Below are positions 11,513 through 21,934 of a DNA stretch of 64,000 nt, one piece after another. The notes under the pieces were generated by a model, which was not told the DNA's origin, did no database searches, and saw only the letters and a program-made list of their open reading frames with translations. The DNA comes from Ascaphus truei (Eukaryota > Chordata > Amphibia > Anura > Ascaphidae), in assembly GCA_036426205.1 (NCBI GenBank), contig CM071568.1, positions 216,513,261 through 216,577,260 of the forward strand, written 5' to 3'. A program made the position numbers and the translations under genes. Position 1 is the first letter of the stretch; the number at the start of each line of letters is the position of its first letter.

Positions 11513-11590
11513 TGATGGATCTTTGGGAGATGGTCTATCTAGGTACGTCGATTATTTCTTACAAACTTTAGTCAAAGAATCCCTCATGGG
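11513..11590 (+). pseudogene. PLE reverse transcriptase fragment (PLE 5)
   Basis: One plus-strand frame reads GSLGDGLSRYVDYFLQTL before a stop near 11590. It matches the segment GSLGDGLSRYVDHYLQLL of PLE 1 (residues 25-42), so this is a clear though tiny RT remnant. It begins right at the end of the minisatellite. The rest of the RT is missing; only the terminal region near 11791-12240 follows. Confidence 0.75.
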
Positions 11591-11790
11591 GTGAACCTTA
11601 TGTCATGTCATTTTTCTGCAACATTAGAACAATAGAGTGAAGTGAGGTGAATTATGTTTCCCTATACATCTTTTATGGTTGCTTAGATATACTTTGGGAC
11701 ACATGAGGAGGTTGCAGATGATCTATTCAGACAGTAATTCATTATGATAGATTGGGGTTGCACTGAGACACGCAGCGTTATGACCTAGGC

Positions 11791-12035
11791 AGTGTTATAT
11801 TGTGGCCACCCAGCAAGCCACATCCTGTGTTTACGAGAGGCAATAGCACATGGCTAATTTATATTCACTGCACATTCTCACACGCTGGACAGGGTTACGC
11901 TGATAAACACAATGTCATGACGTAGGCAGTGTTTACTGCGGTCACTTAGCAACCCACAGCGTGCGTGCGTGTGTTGATAGTAGAGAACAACACATGGCTA
12001 ATTAATATTCACTGCACCCTCCAACACGCGCGCAT
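11791..12035 (+). repeat. About 130-bp tandem duplication in the PLE 5 terminal region
   Basis: The block containing ACATGGCTAATTTATATTCACTGCAC near 11850-11875 recurs near 11990-12018 with the same flanking order ('gacgtaggcagtg...', 'cacacgctgg / caacacgcgc'). It precedes a hammerhead-like motif, consistent with a duplicated pLTR segment. Confidence 0.6.
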
Positions 12036-12151
12036 ACACAGCTGTTAGGTATAGACTAGTTATCGATTTTTCGCGCCAAAACACACAGCGCAATGACGCA
12101 AGGGGGAGGGGTATTACACTATAAGACAGGGGGTAATGGAGACGCGAATCA

Positions 12152-12192
12152 GCTCTATGATTAAGGACCACGCAGGTCCGAAACGCGTCAGA
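12152..12192 (+). ncRNA. Hammerhead-derived motif with perfect helix II (PLE 5)
   Basis: The plus strand reads CTATGATTAA, then GGACC-ACGCA-GGTCC, then GAAACGCGTC. Helix II is a perfect 5-bp stem and the GAAAC block is intact, but the CUGAUGA block is altered, so self-cleavage is unlikely. The element appears to end after an AATAAA near 12220. The ending resembles other PLE terminal repeats. Confidence 0.6.
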
Positions 12193-12244
12193 GTGTGTCC
12201 CCCATACCATATGTTTTTTCAATAAAATTTCATTTTTAATCTAC

Positions 12245-12792
12245 ACCTTGCTGGTCTCTCATCTCTACAAGCTGTGCACCGCTGGAATCTTCGGATCCTT
12301 CCTACTGTTATTTGCAAAAATAGAATGTCAGAATGCTCACTTGTAAACATACCCATTCTCACTGATTTTTTGTTAGTCTCAATCATTTTCGGCATCAGCA
12401 GTCTAATAAGGGACAATTCATTAAAGTGTGAGAATGGACTTTGAATGGTAAATAGCACTACCCTCTGACATTAAAAAGTTCTTGAATGTCAAAAAATTTA
12501 AAAAAAATATATTTGAAAAAAAGATGTCCCATATTTAGGCCTTTCTTAATAAATTAAAAACACACAGTTATTATCTTACATGAAAACATGAATATTACAT
12601 CTTTTGTCAATTAGGGTGTAGCCTGCCTTTCACAGCATATCGACTAGCGGTCTATTTGTAATACCATTTAAATAGATTAGCATGCTTGCATTGACCAAGT
12701 CTAAATACCTTCATATCAACTAAAAAGTATCTTACACACACCAGGATTGTTGCGAAATGTTTTTTTTTTCATATCCGACTAATATTTTTGAT
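12245..12792. other. Non-genic stretch
   Basis: No gene or repeat boundary recognised. Confidence 0.4.
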
Positions 12793-12794
12793 TA

Positions 12795-13215
12795 CAGGCA
12801 TATTCCAGCTTAAGGACACTCACTTTAAGTACACTTGCGAGTAACAAAACACAAAACCCCAGCAAGCTCTTTTTGGGAACCCCTGAGCCCCCTCTGTCGT
12901 CTGTTGTATACACTTGCGAGTAACGGCATATTTTCAATAGCACCATACCCCTGTGTCCGTACGCTCGCTTCGCGAGTACGGACACTTATTCTGCCCTTCA
13001 GACCGTCGTAGTAGTGACGCACTGATTCCCCTTGCTCAAAAGGCAAACGCCAGCTCACGCATGCGCCTGTCAGCACGTCCTGTACAGCAATACCGGCTCC
13101 CTAACTGTACTGAAGCATCGATAAGTGGAAAAAAGGTAGTGCTTCACTTTAAGTACATTTTCACTTTACATACATGCTCTGGACCCATTGCGTACGTTAG
13201 TGCGGGGTATGCCTG
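12795..13215. mobile_element. TA-flanked MITE (Tc1/mariner-like), copy A
   Basis: It begins CAGGCATATTCC and ends GGGGTATGCCTG, flanked by TA on both sides. Long parts, such as GTAGTGCTTCACTTTAAGTA near 13136, recur inverted in copy B (15404-16137). It is non-coding. Assignment to Tc1/mariner rests only on the TA target and inverted ends. Confidence 0.7.
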
Positions 13216-13217
13216 TA

Positions 13218-13860
13218 TATGTCACCAACAATGTAAGCAGCACTTTATAAAATAAGAATTCCGGGAATTAAAATACAATAAGTCTATCAAACATACCAGT
13301 ACACAATAGGAGTTACTTGCCTACTACTGTATATTAACCAGCAAAAATAAATCCTTACATGCTAGACTGGCATTCATGTAGGGTGCTTTTCTTGCAGCCA
13401 GGGGGGTAGCTAAGAAATTAATGCGGTGCTGAATATTGCGGTCAGAGCTAAGTTTCATCACACTAATGACTGCTTTAAGCTAACGCTCATTTACTGTAAA
13501 AATTCTCCAAACAGCTATTTGTTGTTTATTTTTTAATTTAAAAAAAAAAAATTGCAAAAAAATAAACTGCTCTAGTCATGCTTATGCATGTGGAAAAGAA
13601 AAATGATTAAACCGGGATGGTCTGGCAGAATTCTGGCCTCATTTTTTCCATGATTGAACAGTGTTTTTGCAGAACTACTAATAAAGCTGAGCCATATGTA
13701 CGAGCTAAGCATCTCTAGAAGAAACAATTAAATTTTTACATTCAGAGACGTTAGATGCACAGCACAGTATAGAGCATCAGCAGGCAGACTATTCAAATGC
13801 ATAATAACACATACAATTCAACAGTAAGAGCACCACAAAATAAATATACAAGGCATGAAG
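13218..13860. other. Non-genic stretch
   Basis: AT-rich sequence with no supported feature. Confidence 0.4.
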
Positions 13861-13873
13861 ACAAGATGGCCGC
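13861..13873 (+). promoter_or_regulatory. YY1-like site at the L1 5' end
   Basis: ACAAGATGGCCGC matches the YY1 core (AAGATGGC). In mammals a YY1 site sits at the start of the L1 5' UTR. Its position about 110 bp ahead of the ORF1 start fits that role here, but this is inference. Confidence 0.4.
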
Positions 13874-13980
13874 TTAGTTAGGGAGCTCTGTGGATGCACA
13901 AGCAAGAATCACCCTATAATGCCCTGAACTGTGAAGCTGGGACCGTGCACTGAACATGGCAAGTGTAGGAGACACCCAGC

Positions 13981-14720
13981 ATGCCACCTAGAGCTAAAAA
14001 AGCCCAAAACCAAGAAATGATGGACTTCTTCAAGCGAAGGAAAAAGTCTGGGCTGACACAAAATGGCGGGTCCTCGCCACAAGCGAGATCAGACTCAGAG
14101 TCTGAACACGGCCTGGAAAGTCAACAAAGATCTTGTTCCAGGCAGAACTGCTAACTGCTAACTGCTCTGGTGGAGTTTAGAGCAGAGTTGGCCTCCATCG
14201 TAGAGAGAACAGATACTCTGGAAAAGGCTCTTGACAAGGTGATCTCGGCCCAAAACAAAGCAATGGAAGCGTGCCAGAAGCTTAAGGCCCACGTGGCAGA
14301 GCTAATAGAGAAACAAGAGGACATTGAAAATCAGGCACGCCGAAATAACATTAAGATCCAGAACCTACCTGAGTCAATGGTGAACCTAGAGGACTTCTTG
14401 CGGACATGGGTCAGTGCACTGCTGTCAGACGTTCCTGTGGAGAAGCAGTATGGCCCTGCATACGAGGCCCGTGGAGAGAGCCCCGCAAGACAATTGTGAG
14501 TTTTCATTATTTTTTTCAGAGTAAGGATGCCCTACTCTTGAAGATCAGAGAGTTGAAGATCCCTGAATTTGAAAACATGTAATAATGAGCTTAGAATATG
14601 TTATGGATGTCCTCCGAGACCATCATGTACCCTACAGGTGGGGGTTCCCATTCACACTCACAGCATTCAACAAGGCCAGGGCGGGTTGACCTGAGGCAGA
14701 CCTGGGAAGGGGGACGATCA
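13981..14720 (+). pseudogene. L1 LINE ORF1 (RNA-binding protein) remnant
   Basis: A start at 13981 gives MPPRAKKAQNQEMMDFFKRR, ending at a stop near 14152. A second frame from 14170 gives a coiled-coil-like stretch (ERTDTLEKALDKVISAQNKA) and then DIENQARRNNIKIQNLPES, the L1 ORF1p RRM signature. Later frames give FHYFFQSKDALLLKIREL and YRWGFPFTLTAFNK, which fit the ORF1p C-terminal domain. At least two frameshifts or stops break it. ORF1p is the trimeric RNA-binding chaperone of the L1 particle. The remnant belongs with the ORF2 pieces at 16824-18560, separated by two MITE insertions. Confidence 0.8.
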
Positions 14721-14840
14721 CTATAGTTAAAGCACCTAAGACTTTTTTCTTATGTTGCTCAGGGAATTAGTCAAGGGTTTACGTAGGACATATACAGCTA
14801 AGGTCAATGAGTAGGGTTGGTAAAGACACATCCTTTAAGG

Positions 14841-15192
14841 CAGCGGTGCGCAAACTGTGGGGCGCGACCCCCAGGGGGGGGGGGCGACACTGCCGACGGG
14901 GGGCGCGGGGTTTACAGAGGCCCCGCGCGCTTCCCAAAGGCACTTAAATTAAGTGCCGGGGGAGCTGCAGGGCCTCTGTAAACCTAACTTACCGTGGCTC
15001 CGGCGGCTTCCTCCCTGTGTCGCCATGGCAACGCGGCGTCAAAATGATGCTGCGAGGTCATGTGACGTCACGTTGCTATGGCAACGTGACGTCATTACGC
15101 CGGAGCGCGGGTAAGTTGGGGTTGGGAGGGGGGCGCGGGAGTGAGGGGACAGCCGGCAGGGGGGCGCAGGGAAAAAAGTTTGCGCCCCCCTG
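14841..15192 (+). mobile_element. hAT-like MITE, family A copy 2, with 8-bp TSD
   Basis: Starts CAGCGGTGCGCAAACTG and ends GTTTGCGCCCCCCTG. Perfect 8-bp TSD CTTTAAGG at 14833-14840 and 15193-15200. Nearly the same length (352 bp) and sequence as 3764-4113, in the same orientation, so activity was comparatively recent. It lies inside the decayed L1. Confidence 0.93.
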
Positions 15193-15403
15193 CTTTAAGG
15201 TATAAGACATATTATAAGTTAATGTAAGCTTTGGGTAAGCTTCTAACAATGTGTTTGTATTAATGGGCAGAAAACAGTGTTTAGCCGGCTACAGATTGAT
15301 ATTTAGATCAAATTGAGGCTCATATGTTATGTGATAAACAAAAATTAAATGTACGGTGTATAAATGTGAATACATAGGTTTATGTGTGTACTGTATATAG
15401 GTA

Positions 15404-16137
15404 CAGGCATACACTGCATTAACATACGCAATGGGTCCGGAGCATGTATGTAAAGTGAAAATGTACTTAAAGTGAAGCACTACCTTTTTACCACTTTACA
15501 ATGCATGTACTGTACTGCAATCATCATAAACATGCATAACTAATGTAAATAATGCATTTGTAACCAAAAAAACCATAAATACAGTAGGCTTTATTGAAAG
15601 AAAATCTTTAATGTCAGCTGATTTTTCTTACTATGTGTTATGTACTATGTGTTATGTGATTTACTGTACATTTCCTTGTTTTTGCAATTCCTGCATGGTG
15701 TATTATATAAAGTATAACATATAATAATATTTATTATTATTATTATTATACTACACCATGCAGGAATTGAACCCCTGATACTTCATACGCTAGTGCAATT
15801 CTCTAACTACTACACCACAGGGTAGTGTGATGAATCCAACTCTTTAAACAAACTTAACATATAGTGCACAGTGCAGTCCATCACCCAATTAGAATATACC
15901 TTCCAAACAACCTTAGGGTTGTTTAAAGAGGTTAACCTTCCATCCATACTGTGGTGTAGTGCTTAGAGCAGGGGACTGGTATATGAAACGATCAAGGGTA
16001 CAATTCCTGCATGGTGTGGTATAATATATAAATGTCACATGACTGAAATTTGATGGAGAAGAATCGTACGTTCCCAGGGGTATGGTGCAATTGGAAATGT
16101 GTACTAAAGTGAGTGTACTTAAAACGAGGTATGCCTG
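15404..16137. mobile_element. TA-flanked MITE, copy B, carrying a tRNA-like palindrome
   Basis: Begins CAGGCATACACTGC and ends CGAGGTATGCCTG, with TA on each side. The left 120 bp is an inverted match to the right part of copy A (12795-13215). The middle (about 15689-16030) is a foldback absent from copy A, so the extra length probably reflects a nested insertion. Confidence 0.65.
15689..16030. repeat. Palindromic insertion with two inverted tRNA-like segments
   Basis: On the minus strand about 15749-15817, and on the plus strand about 15951-16020, there is a box-A-like TAGTGCTTAGAGCAG (TAGTAGTTAGAGAAT in the other) followed about 40 bp later by a box-B-like GGGTTCAATTCC / GGGTACAATTCC. CAATTCCTGCATGGTGTA occurs three times. 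They look like tRNA-derived halves in inverted orientation. Acceptor stems are not complete, so no functional tRNA is claimed. Confidence 0.5.
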
Positions 16138-16823
16138 TATATTATAATGAATAAGTAAAATACCCTATGCGACCAAAGAACATGTTTCATAACAAATCAT
16201 TGCATAATGAAATATGGGTTACTCAGCAGGCCATTGGGTCAGAAAGCTGCAGGTTATACATCACTGCTGCTGCCTAAATTTCCTTCTCGAAGCTGAACAA
16301 AGTGTAAATAGTTTAAACCTACATGTACACTTAGAAGAGGTTGTGTGTGTTTCTACACGTGCACTTACTATCAAACACACACAGAAAAAAAAATTGATCT
16401 GCCCTGTAAAATGCTCTCAGCGCCTGCGTCCACATTCCCTTTACTCCCTGCATTAGGGTGCCCCTCCCCCACTTTTTTTGATGATGGTGCGTTTAGGCCA
16501 AAGTTTTGTATTTGTCCCGTTTTTCCCCTCAGGGCAAGCCAAGCTGCTTAATACGAGTGGGTGTCCAAACCTCATTCCCACCATTACCCTCCCTACAACC
16601 CCCCTCCAGGGTCTCAGGCCAACTAATAACTATGTGACATCAGTACCACCAGTTGACAGCAACACCACAGCTGATGAGATTAAAGAGGCTTTTGCCACTT
16701 CTAATAAATGGTTCCGGCTGACAAGACAATTGCGTTAAAAGTGATAAAGCACAATGTAAAGGAGATGAATAGCCCATTGTAAGCACAGAGTCGCAGAGTC
16801 TAAATATAAAAACAACTCTCAGC

Positions 16824-18560
16824 TGATATTCTTCTATTACAAGAAACTCATTTCAAGTTTGCAACACCACCAAAATACAAAGATAAGAATTACCCACAAG
16901 TGTACATTCCCTCTTCGTGGAACAAGAAACAAGGAGTGGCCTTTCTAATGCATAGACAAGTCCCTTTGCTCTGGAAAAGTTCAAAGGAGATAGAAAGGGA
17001 AGATACATGATTATCATGGGTAAACCAGTAGGGATGATGACAACAGTCGCAAACCTATACCCCACTAACAATTCCAGTGCAGCCTTCTGTAGGAAATTGT
17101 TTGACACCTTGAAACAGTGACAACAAAGACACATAGTGCTAGGTGGGGACTTTAATATTGCTAGAAGCGACATACTGCCTTAGAAATAATACAATCAGGA
17201 TTTAAGATTAACAAAAGACGGAGGCACTAAATGTTGATGTCCCTAAGGATATACAGTAGTCAAACTCCTGTACATTAACGTTGTTTTTAAGTGGAAAGAG
17301 GACACTTAAATTATTTTGAATCCAACTCACCAGTACATATGGGACCTTGTATAAAGTAACTTTCCCTCTCTTGCTACAAAAGCTTAAAAAAAAAAAAACC
17401 TTAAAATCTGGTCACAATATCACATATCATGGGTGAGACGCACTAATGCAATCAAATTAAATCAGCTCCGAATAATTCTTTACCTTTTCAACACCCTGCC
17501 TATCCCCATAAAAAAGGCAGATAAAGGTTTGCAAAATAATATTACAAAATGTGTCCGGCTGTATAAAAAGCCAAGGGTCAGTAGGCTTATCTTCCAACAA
17601 AACAACATCAAATGGGGGTCTAGCATTACCATGTCTTCTCTCTTACTACAGGGCTGCCCAGGCCAGCCAGCTAGTTATGTGGTACGCAGACCCTGGGCAA
17701 GAGATATGGGTTGAAATAGGAGAGTCCACTATTTCCTTAACTAAAATATATACATTACTCTGGTTACCCTCTGGCCTTAGAAGTAGCCGACAGCCTTTAA
17801 TTCCTACGATTCTGCACGCCTTAAATATATGGATGGCAATAAACTCTAAATACAGTATGGTTTGGCTTCAGTAAAGTCCTTGCTGACTCCCCTATCCAGA
17901 AACCCTGACTTCCGACCGGGGTTGAGGAAAGGTGACTTCTCTCAGCGGTGCTCAAGATGCTTCTTGATGTAATCACTGTCAAATTTTGATAGGTTATGTG
18001 TAAATTGCATAAATGAAAAGGGGTTAGCCTCAAATTTGTATAACTCCTTTATTAAGAGAGATCAGGACACATTTAAACACAATAAGCAGTGGGAGACATA
18101 CTGTACCTGGGTTATGTTCTGGATAATGGGTCGGCATTTACTCGGCTCACTATGTACAACCGTTCAAGAAAGCGCTTATAAGCTGCTAATGAGATATAAT
18201 GTTCCCAGGTTTCTCCCTCCCTTTTCACCAGAGGCGATTTCTTTCATATGTGGTGGTCATGGCCTAAGATCACACCTCTATGGGCCAAAATTAACAGACT
18301 GGTAGCTGATGTATTTGGAGCTAAAAAAACATAGACTGTTCTTCTAAACAAGCCAATTCAAGGCACCTCAGTAAGTTAGCAGTCCACATATTTACAGTCA
18401 CGAGATGCGCGATGGCCAAACTGTGGAATGAAGAAAAAAATCCCAACAGTACCAGATGGGAGAAAAAACTCACTAGTCTCCTGAATGCGCAAATGTCAAA
18501 GTTTCAGGAGACATGGGAGCCTTGGAGAAGCTATATTAATGACCCTAGATTCCCTCCAAC
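16824..18560 (+). pseudogene. L1 LINE ORF2 remnant: endonuclease and C-terminal region, RT core missing
   Basis: From 16824 one frame gives ADILLLQETHFKF, the start of the apurinic-type L1 endonuclease. Nearby frames give NLYPTNNSSAAFCRKLFD and IVLGGDFNIARSD, matching the conserved NLYAPN and GGDFN blocks. From 17420 the text jumps to the C-terminal part (TNAIKLNQLRIILYLFNTLP; GGLALPCLLSYYRAAQ; ESAYKLLMRYNVP). The YADD-containing RT core is absent, so there is an internal deletion of well over 1 kb. Many stops and shifts occur. ORF2 would nick target DNA and copy the L1 RNA. Same orientation as ORF1 at 13981. Confidence 0.8.
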
Positions 18561-18694
18561 CCACAATCTTGTAAGCCACAAACTACAGTAGGTTTGCTCA
18601 GTCTATATGGATAACGTGAAGGTGGCCACGACCTCCCCATCCTCTTGTTCTCAGGTTGCTTAGGAGCAATGGTATTATGGGTGGCTAGAGAAAT

Positions 18695-19885
18695 AGGAAC
18701 AAAGTCTGAAAATAAATAAATATATGTATCCACACACATAATGGAATGCCAAGCACAATAGCTTACAAACCCAGGATCGCAGACAGATTTCCCGAGGCGC
18801 AAAGTTTAGAATTTCAAATCGCCCCTCTCCCCTATGTCTGCGGCCTTGAAAGCCCCCTCCCCCCCACACTTTCACACCTCCTTGCAAGTCCCTTCCTTCC
18901 CCCGTGTGTTACTCTTCCCCCTTTTGTCTCTCACTCTTCCCCCCCCACTGTCTCGATCTTCATCCCACTCCTCCACTTCACTCTTTCACCCCCTCTCTTC
19001 TCTAACTCTCCCCCTTTCACCAACACTTAATTTCTCCCCTTTCCCTCAATCCACCCCCCACAAAATACAATACCCCCACAAACAAAATACAGTACCCCGC
19101 CACCTCCACCACCTCACACAAAATATAATACCCCCCCACCTCACACAAAATACAATACCCCCGACACAATATACAATACTCGGCACAAAATACAATATCC
19201 CTCCCCGCACACACACAAAATACAATACCCCCCCAACACACACAAAATCCAATACCTCCACCACACACAAACAATAGAATACCCCTCCCACATTATGTCC
19301 CATATACTGCATGCCTGATTGTACCCTTTATCGACTCTTCCCACTTTTTCTTTTATTTTTCCTATCCCCTCTCCACCTCCTCCCTGATTTTTTGCAAAAA
19401 CAAACTTCAATCTAAAAAGAAATAAACATACAAATAATGGAATGCCAAGCTTACAAACCCAGGGCCACAGATAGATTTCCTGGGGCCCAGGATAGAATTT
19501 TGACCGCCCTTCCATATTAGCGGCCTTGCACCTCCCACCCTTTCACACCTCATGAGCTCCCTCCGCTATACCAGCCCTTTCGCACCTCCTCCTCTATCCC
19601 CTCTCTCGAGCCTCTTCCTCTACCCATGTATTTCTCTTCCCCTCTCTGTCTCTTACTCCCCCACCTCCCTCTTCCACCCCCTCTCTCCGCTCACTCTCCC
19701 CCTCCTCTATCACTTAATTACCCCCCTCTCCCTCAATTCCCCCTCCCCCACACACAAAATACAATACAATAACCGCCTACACACAAAATACAATTTAAAA
19801 AACCACCACACACACACACAATACCCCCCAAAACAAAATACAATACCCTCCTACATATACAAAATACAATTCCCCCCCACCAGCC
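18695..19885. repeat. About 700-bp tandem duplication with CT-rich and ACAAAATACAATA-type tracts
   Basis: AATGGAATGCCAAGC occurs near 18739 and 19437, and both are followed by a matching 'cttacaaaccca', 'gatttcc', 'gcggccttg' and a CCTCC/CTCTCC-rich tract. Each half ends in short tandem units around ACAAAATACAATACCCCC (about 19060-19250 and 19755-19875). Threonine/proline-rich frames across it are repeat artefacts. Confidence 0.75.
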
Positions 19886-20137
19886 CTGTACCTAGTGTAT
19901 GCCTAATAAGATCATTTAATCTTTGTAATGAAAACTAATAGGGACTGGATACAAAGAAGGTGATATGTGAATAAATTAAATGTCCTAACAAAGTTTCTTA
20001 TACAGGTCTTCAGCATTTCTCATAATAGAACAAGGTCTCCAGTAATTCTGCATACTTATGTATGTATGTATGCATATTTATAGAGCACTGAGCAATACAA
20101 CACTGCATTCATGCTAAATACTGTGTGTGTATATACA

Positions 20138-20172
20138 GTATATATTAATATATATATATATATATATATATT
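20138..20172. repeat. (TA)n microsatellite
   Basis: TA dinucleotide run directly before the PLE tail scrap. Confidence 0.85.
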
Positions 20173-20225
20173 GCACAAATAAAAGCATTTAGTTAGCCAC
20201 AGAACGGTATCGTCTATTCATTTTT
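20173..20225 (+). mobile_element. PLE 4-type terminal scrap
   Basis: GCACAAATAAAAGCATTTAG and the following GTTAGCCACAGAACGGTATC match the terminal repeat of PLE 4 (about 41735-41785). No body is attached. Confidence 0.65.
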
Positions 20226-20950
20226 TATTTTATATATATATATATCTTTAATTATATAGCACGGAGCAATAGAACACTGCGTTCATGCTGCACATGAACG
20301 TATGCATGTTTTTACTGTATTTATATAGCACTGAGCAATATAGACAAGGCAACTTAACAGCCAAGATGTTCTTGTAAAACACTACATTTGGTTGCCATGC
20401 GGCATACTGTGCCAAAGCTATATCCATCCTTTGGATAAATACATCCTTCACACTTGATTGCTGTCAATCTGACATTTTTTACAAGCATTCAATTATAGAC
20501 TTTTTCCCCTACTCACAGGATTAAATGTGCTTTTCCAATCCAGTGAAATACTACTGCTGTTACTTAAGTTCAAATAAATAAGTTTAGCTGGGTCTTTGCT
20601 GGAGTTATAAGCATCTTCTCAGAAAAGGATAATGCTTCTTAGCACGCCCCTAATAGAACTTTTAAAGCTTGTAATCATAGTAATTGTGAAGTGCAGCTCA
20701 CAGACTCACTTCCCCACAAGTACAAGATACAGACTTCAGTGAATCGCAATGCAACGTCGCAGTCAGGCTCCCAAACGCTGTATATTTTTAACACAGAGGG
20801 CTGTATTCACGGGAAGGGAATCAAACATTGCAGTTGTTGCAGATGCTTTCATTTGTGCCATATTAATGTAACAAAATGATATCGTAAACAGAGAACGGAT
20901 GGTATAACTGTGTTCACATTTGAGTGTTCGTCATTGTAATGTAGTCTAAT
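20226..20950. other. Non-genic stretch with short repeated phrases
   Basis: 'Tatagcactgagcaatac'-like phrases recur near 20080, 20262 and 20322, resembling short SINE-tail pieces. No gene is seen. Confidence 0.4.
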
Positions 20951-20951
20951 G

Positions 20952-21299
20952 CAGGGGGGCGCAAACTTTTTTCCCTGCGCCCCCCTGACGGCTGTCCCCT
21001 CGCTCCCGCGCCCCCCCCAACTCCAACTTACCCGCGCTCCGGCGTAATGACGTCACGTTGCCATAGCAACGTGACGTCACATGACCTCGCAGCGTCATTT
21101 TGACGCCGCGTTGCCATGGCGCCGCAGGGAGGAAGCCGCCGGAGCCACGGTAAGTTAGGTTTACAGAGGCCCTGCAGCTCCCCCGGCACTTAATTTAAGT
21201 GCCTTCGGGAAGCGCGCGGGGCCTCTGTAAACCCCGCGCCCCCCGTCGGCAGTGTCGCGCCCCCCCTGGGGGACGCGTTCCACAGTTTGCGCACCGCTG
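20952..21299 (-). mobile_element. hAT-like MITE, family A copy 3, inverted, with 8-bp TSD
   Basis: The plus strand starts CAGGGGGGCGCAAACTT and ends GTTTGCGCACCGCTG, i.e. the reverse of copies 1 and 2. Perfect 8-bp TSD GTCTAATG at 20944-20951 and 21300-21307. 348 bp, non-coding. Confidence 0.93.
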
Positions 21300-21645
21300 G
21301 TCTAATGTATGCTAACCCACAACTAATATACACATTTGTGTTCCCCTTGTATTCACTAAGCTGGACTACTCACTCTGGTCCATTTGAACACTTTCAATAA
21401 CACAGCAGCAGACAGGACCTGCAGTATTCAGTGTCTGTACACGGTTTCACCTAGGACCAAAGAGAACTAAATGCATGTTTACTGGGTCAAATGTAAGTGA
21501 TTGGGACCAATGTGAGATTAAAAGGGAAGGACAATAAGTATCTGATAAGCATGTATTGAACAGTATCAAACATATTGATTTCCCTCGGGACACAAATAAG
21601 AATAGGGATAATTTAAATGCTTTATGTAAGAAATTGCATTGGTAA

Positions 21646-21931
21646 GGCTTGGTCCCCGCTTGCTTCTGCAGCGCTCGCTATGGCCCGCTGCGAGGGGCGG
21701 CCATCGTGCGGTGATTTTTTCAGGCAGACATGAAAATTGAGATTGGAACTAGCGACTGAGCGCTAGGCCACGCCCCCTGGCGGTTCAGCCAATGAGGGCG
21801 AGCCTGCCGGGTGACGTCATGCCCCCCCCCCCTGTCTTTTCCCCTGCAGCTCACTGCAGACTGTGGAACTGGGCTGCACGTGCAGCCAGCCTCGCAGGCA
21901 CGCGTGCAGCGCAGGCAGTGGAGCCATAGCC
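21646..21931. mobile_element. PIF/Harbinger-like MITE with TAA TSD
   Basis: GGCTTGGTCCCCGC at the left and GGAGCCATAGCC at the right are related inverted ends. TAA flanks both sides (21643-21645, 21932-21934). GC-rich and non-coding. The inner text (GAGGGCGAGCCTGCCGG.TGACGTCA) recurs in the copy at 50338. Confidence 0.7.
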
Positions 21932-21934
21932 TAA

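Noticed and set aside
15749..16020. Possible functional tRNA genes
   Set aside because: Boxes A and B are recognisable but I could not complete acceptor and anticodon stems, and the pair is part of a palindromic repeat.
16478..16738. 86-codon frame ahead of the L1 endonuclease
   Set aside because: I recognise no motif; it may be decayed L1 inter-ORF sequence but cannot be supported as a gene.
19060..19280. Possible CRISPR-like array (short repeats with variable spacers)
   Set aside because: The units are adjacent low-complexity tandem repeats without constant-length spacers, in clearly eukaryotic sequence.
18834..19938. Proline/threonine-rich frames resembling mucin-like proteins
   Set aside because: They derive from CT-rich tracts and ACAAAATACAATA arrays in a tandem duplication.
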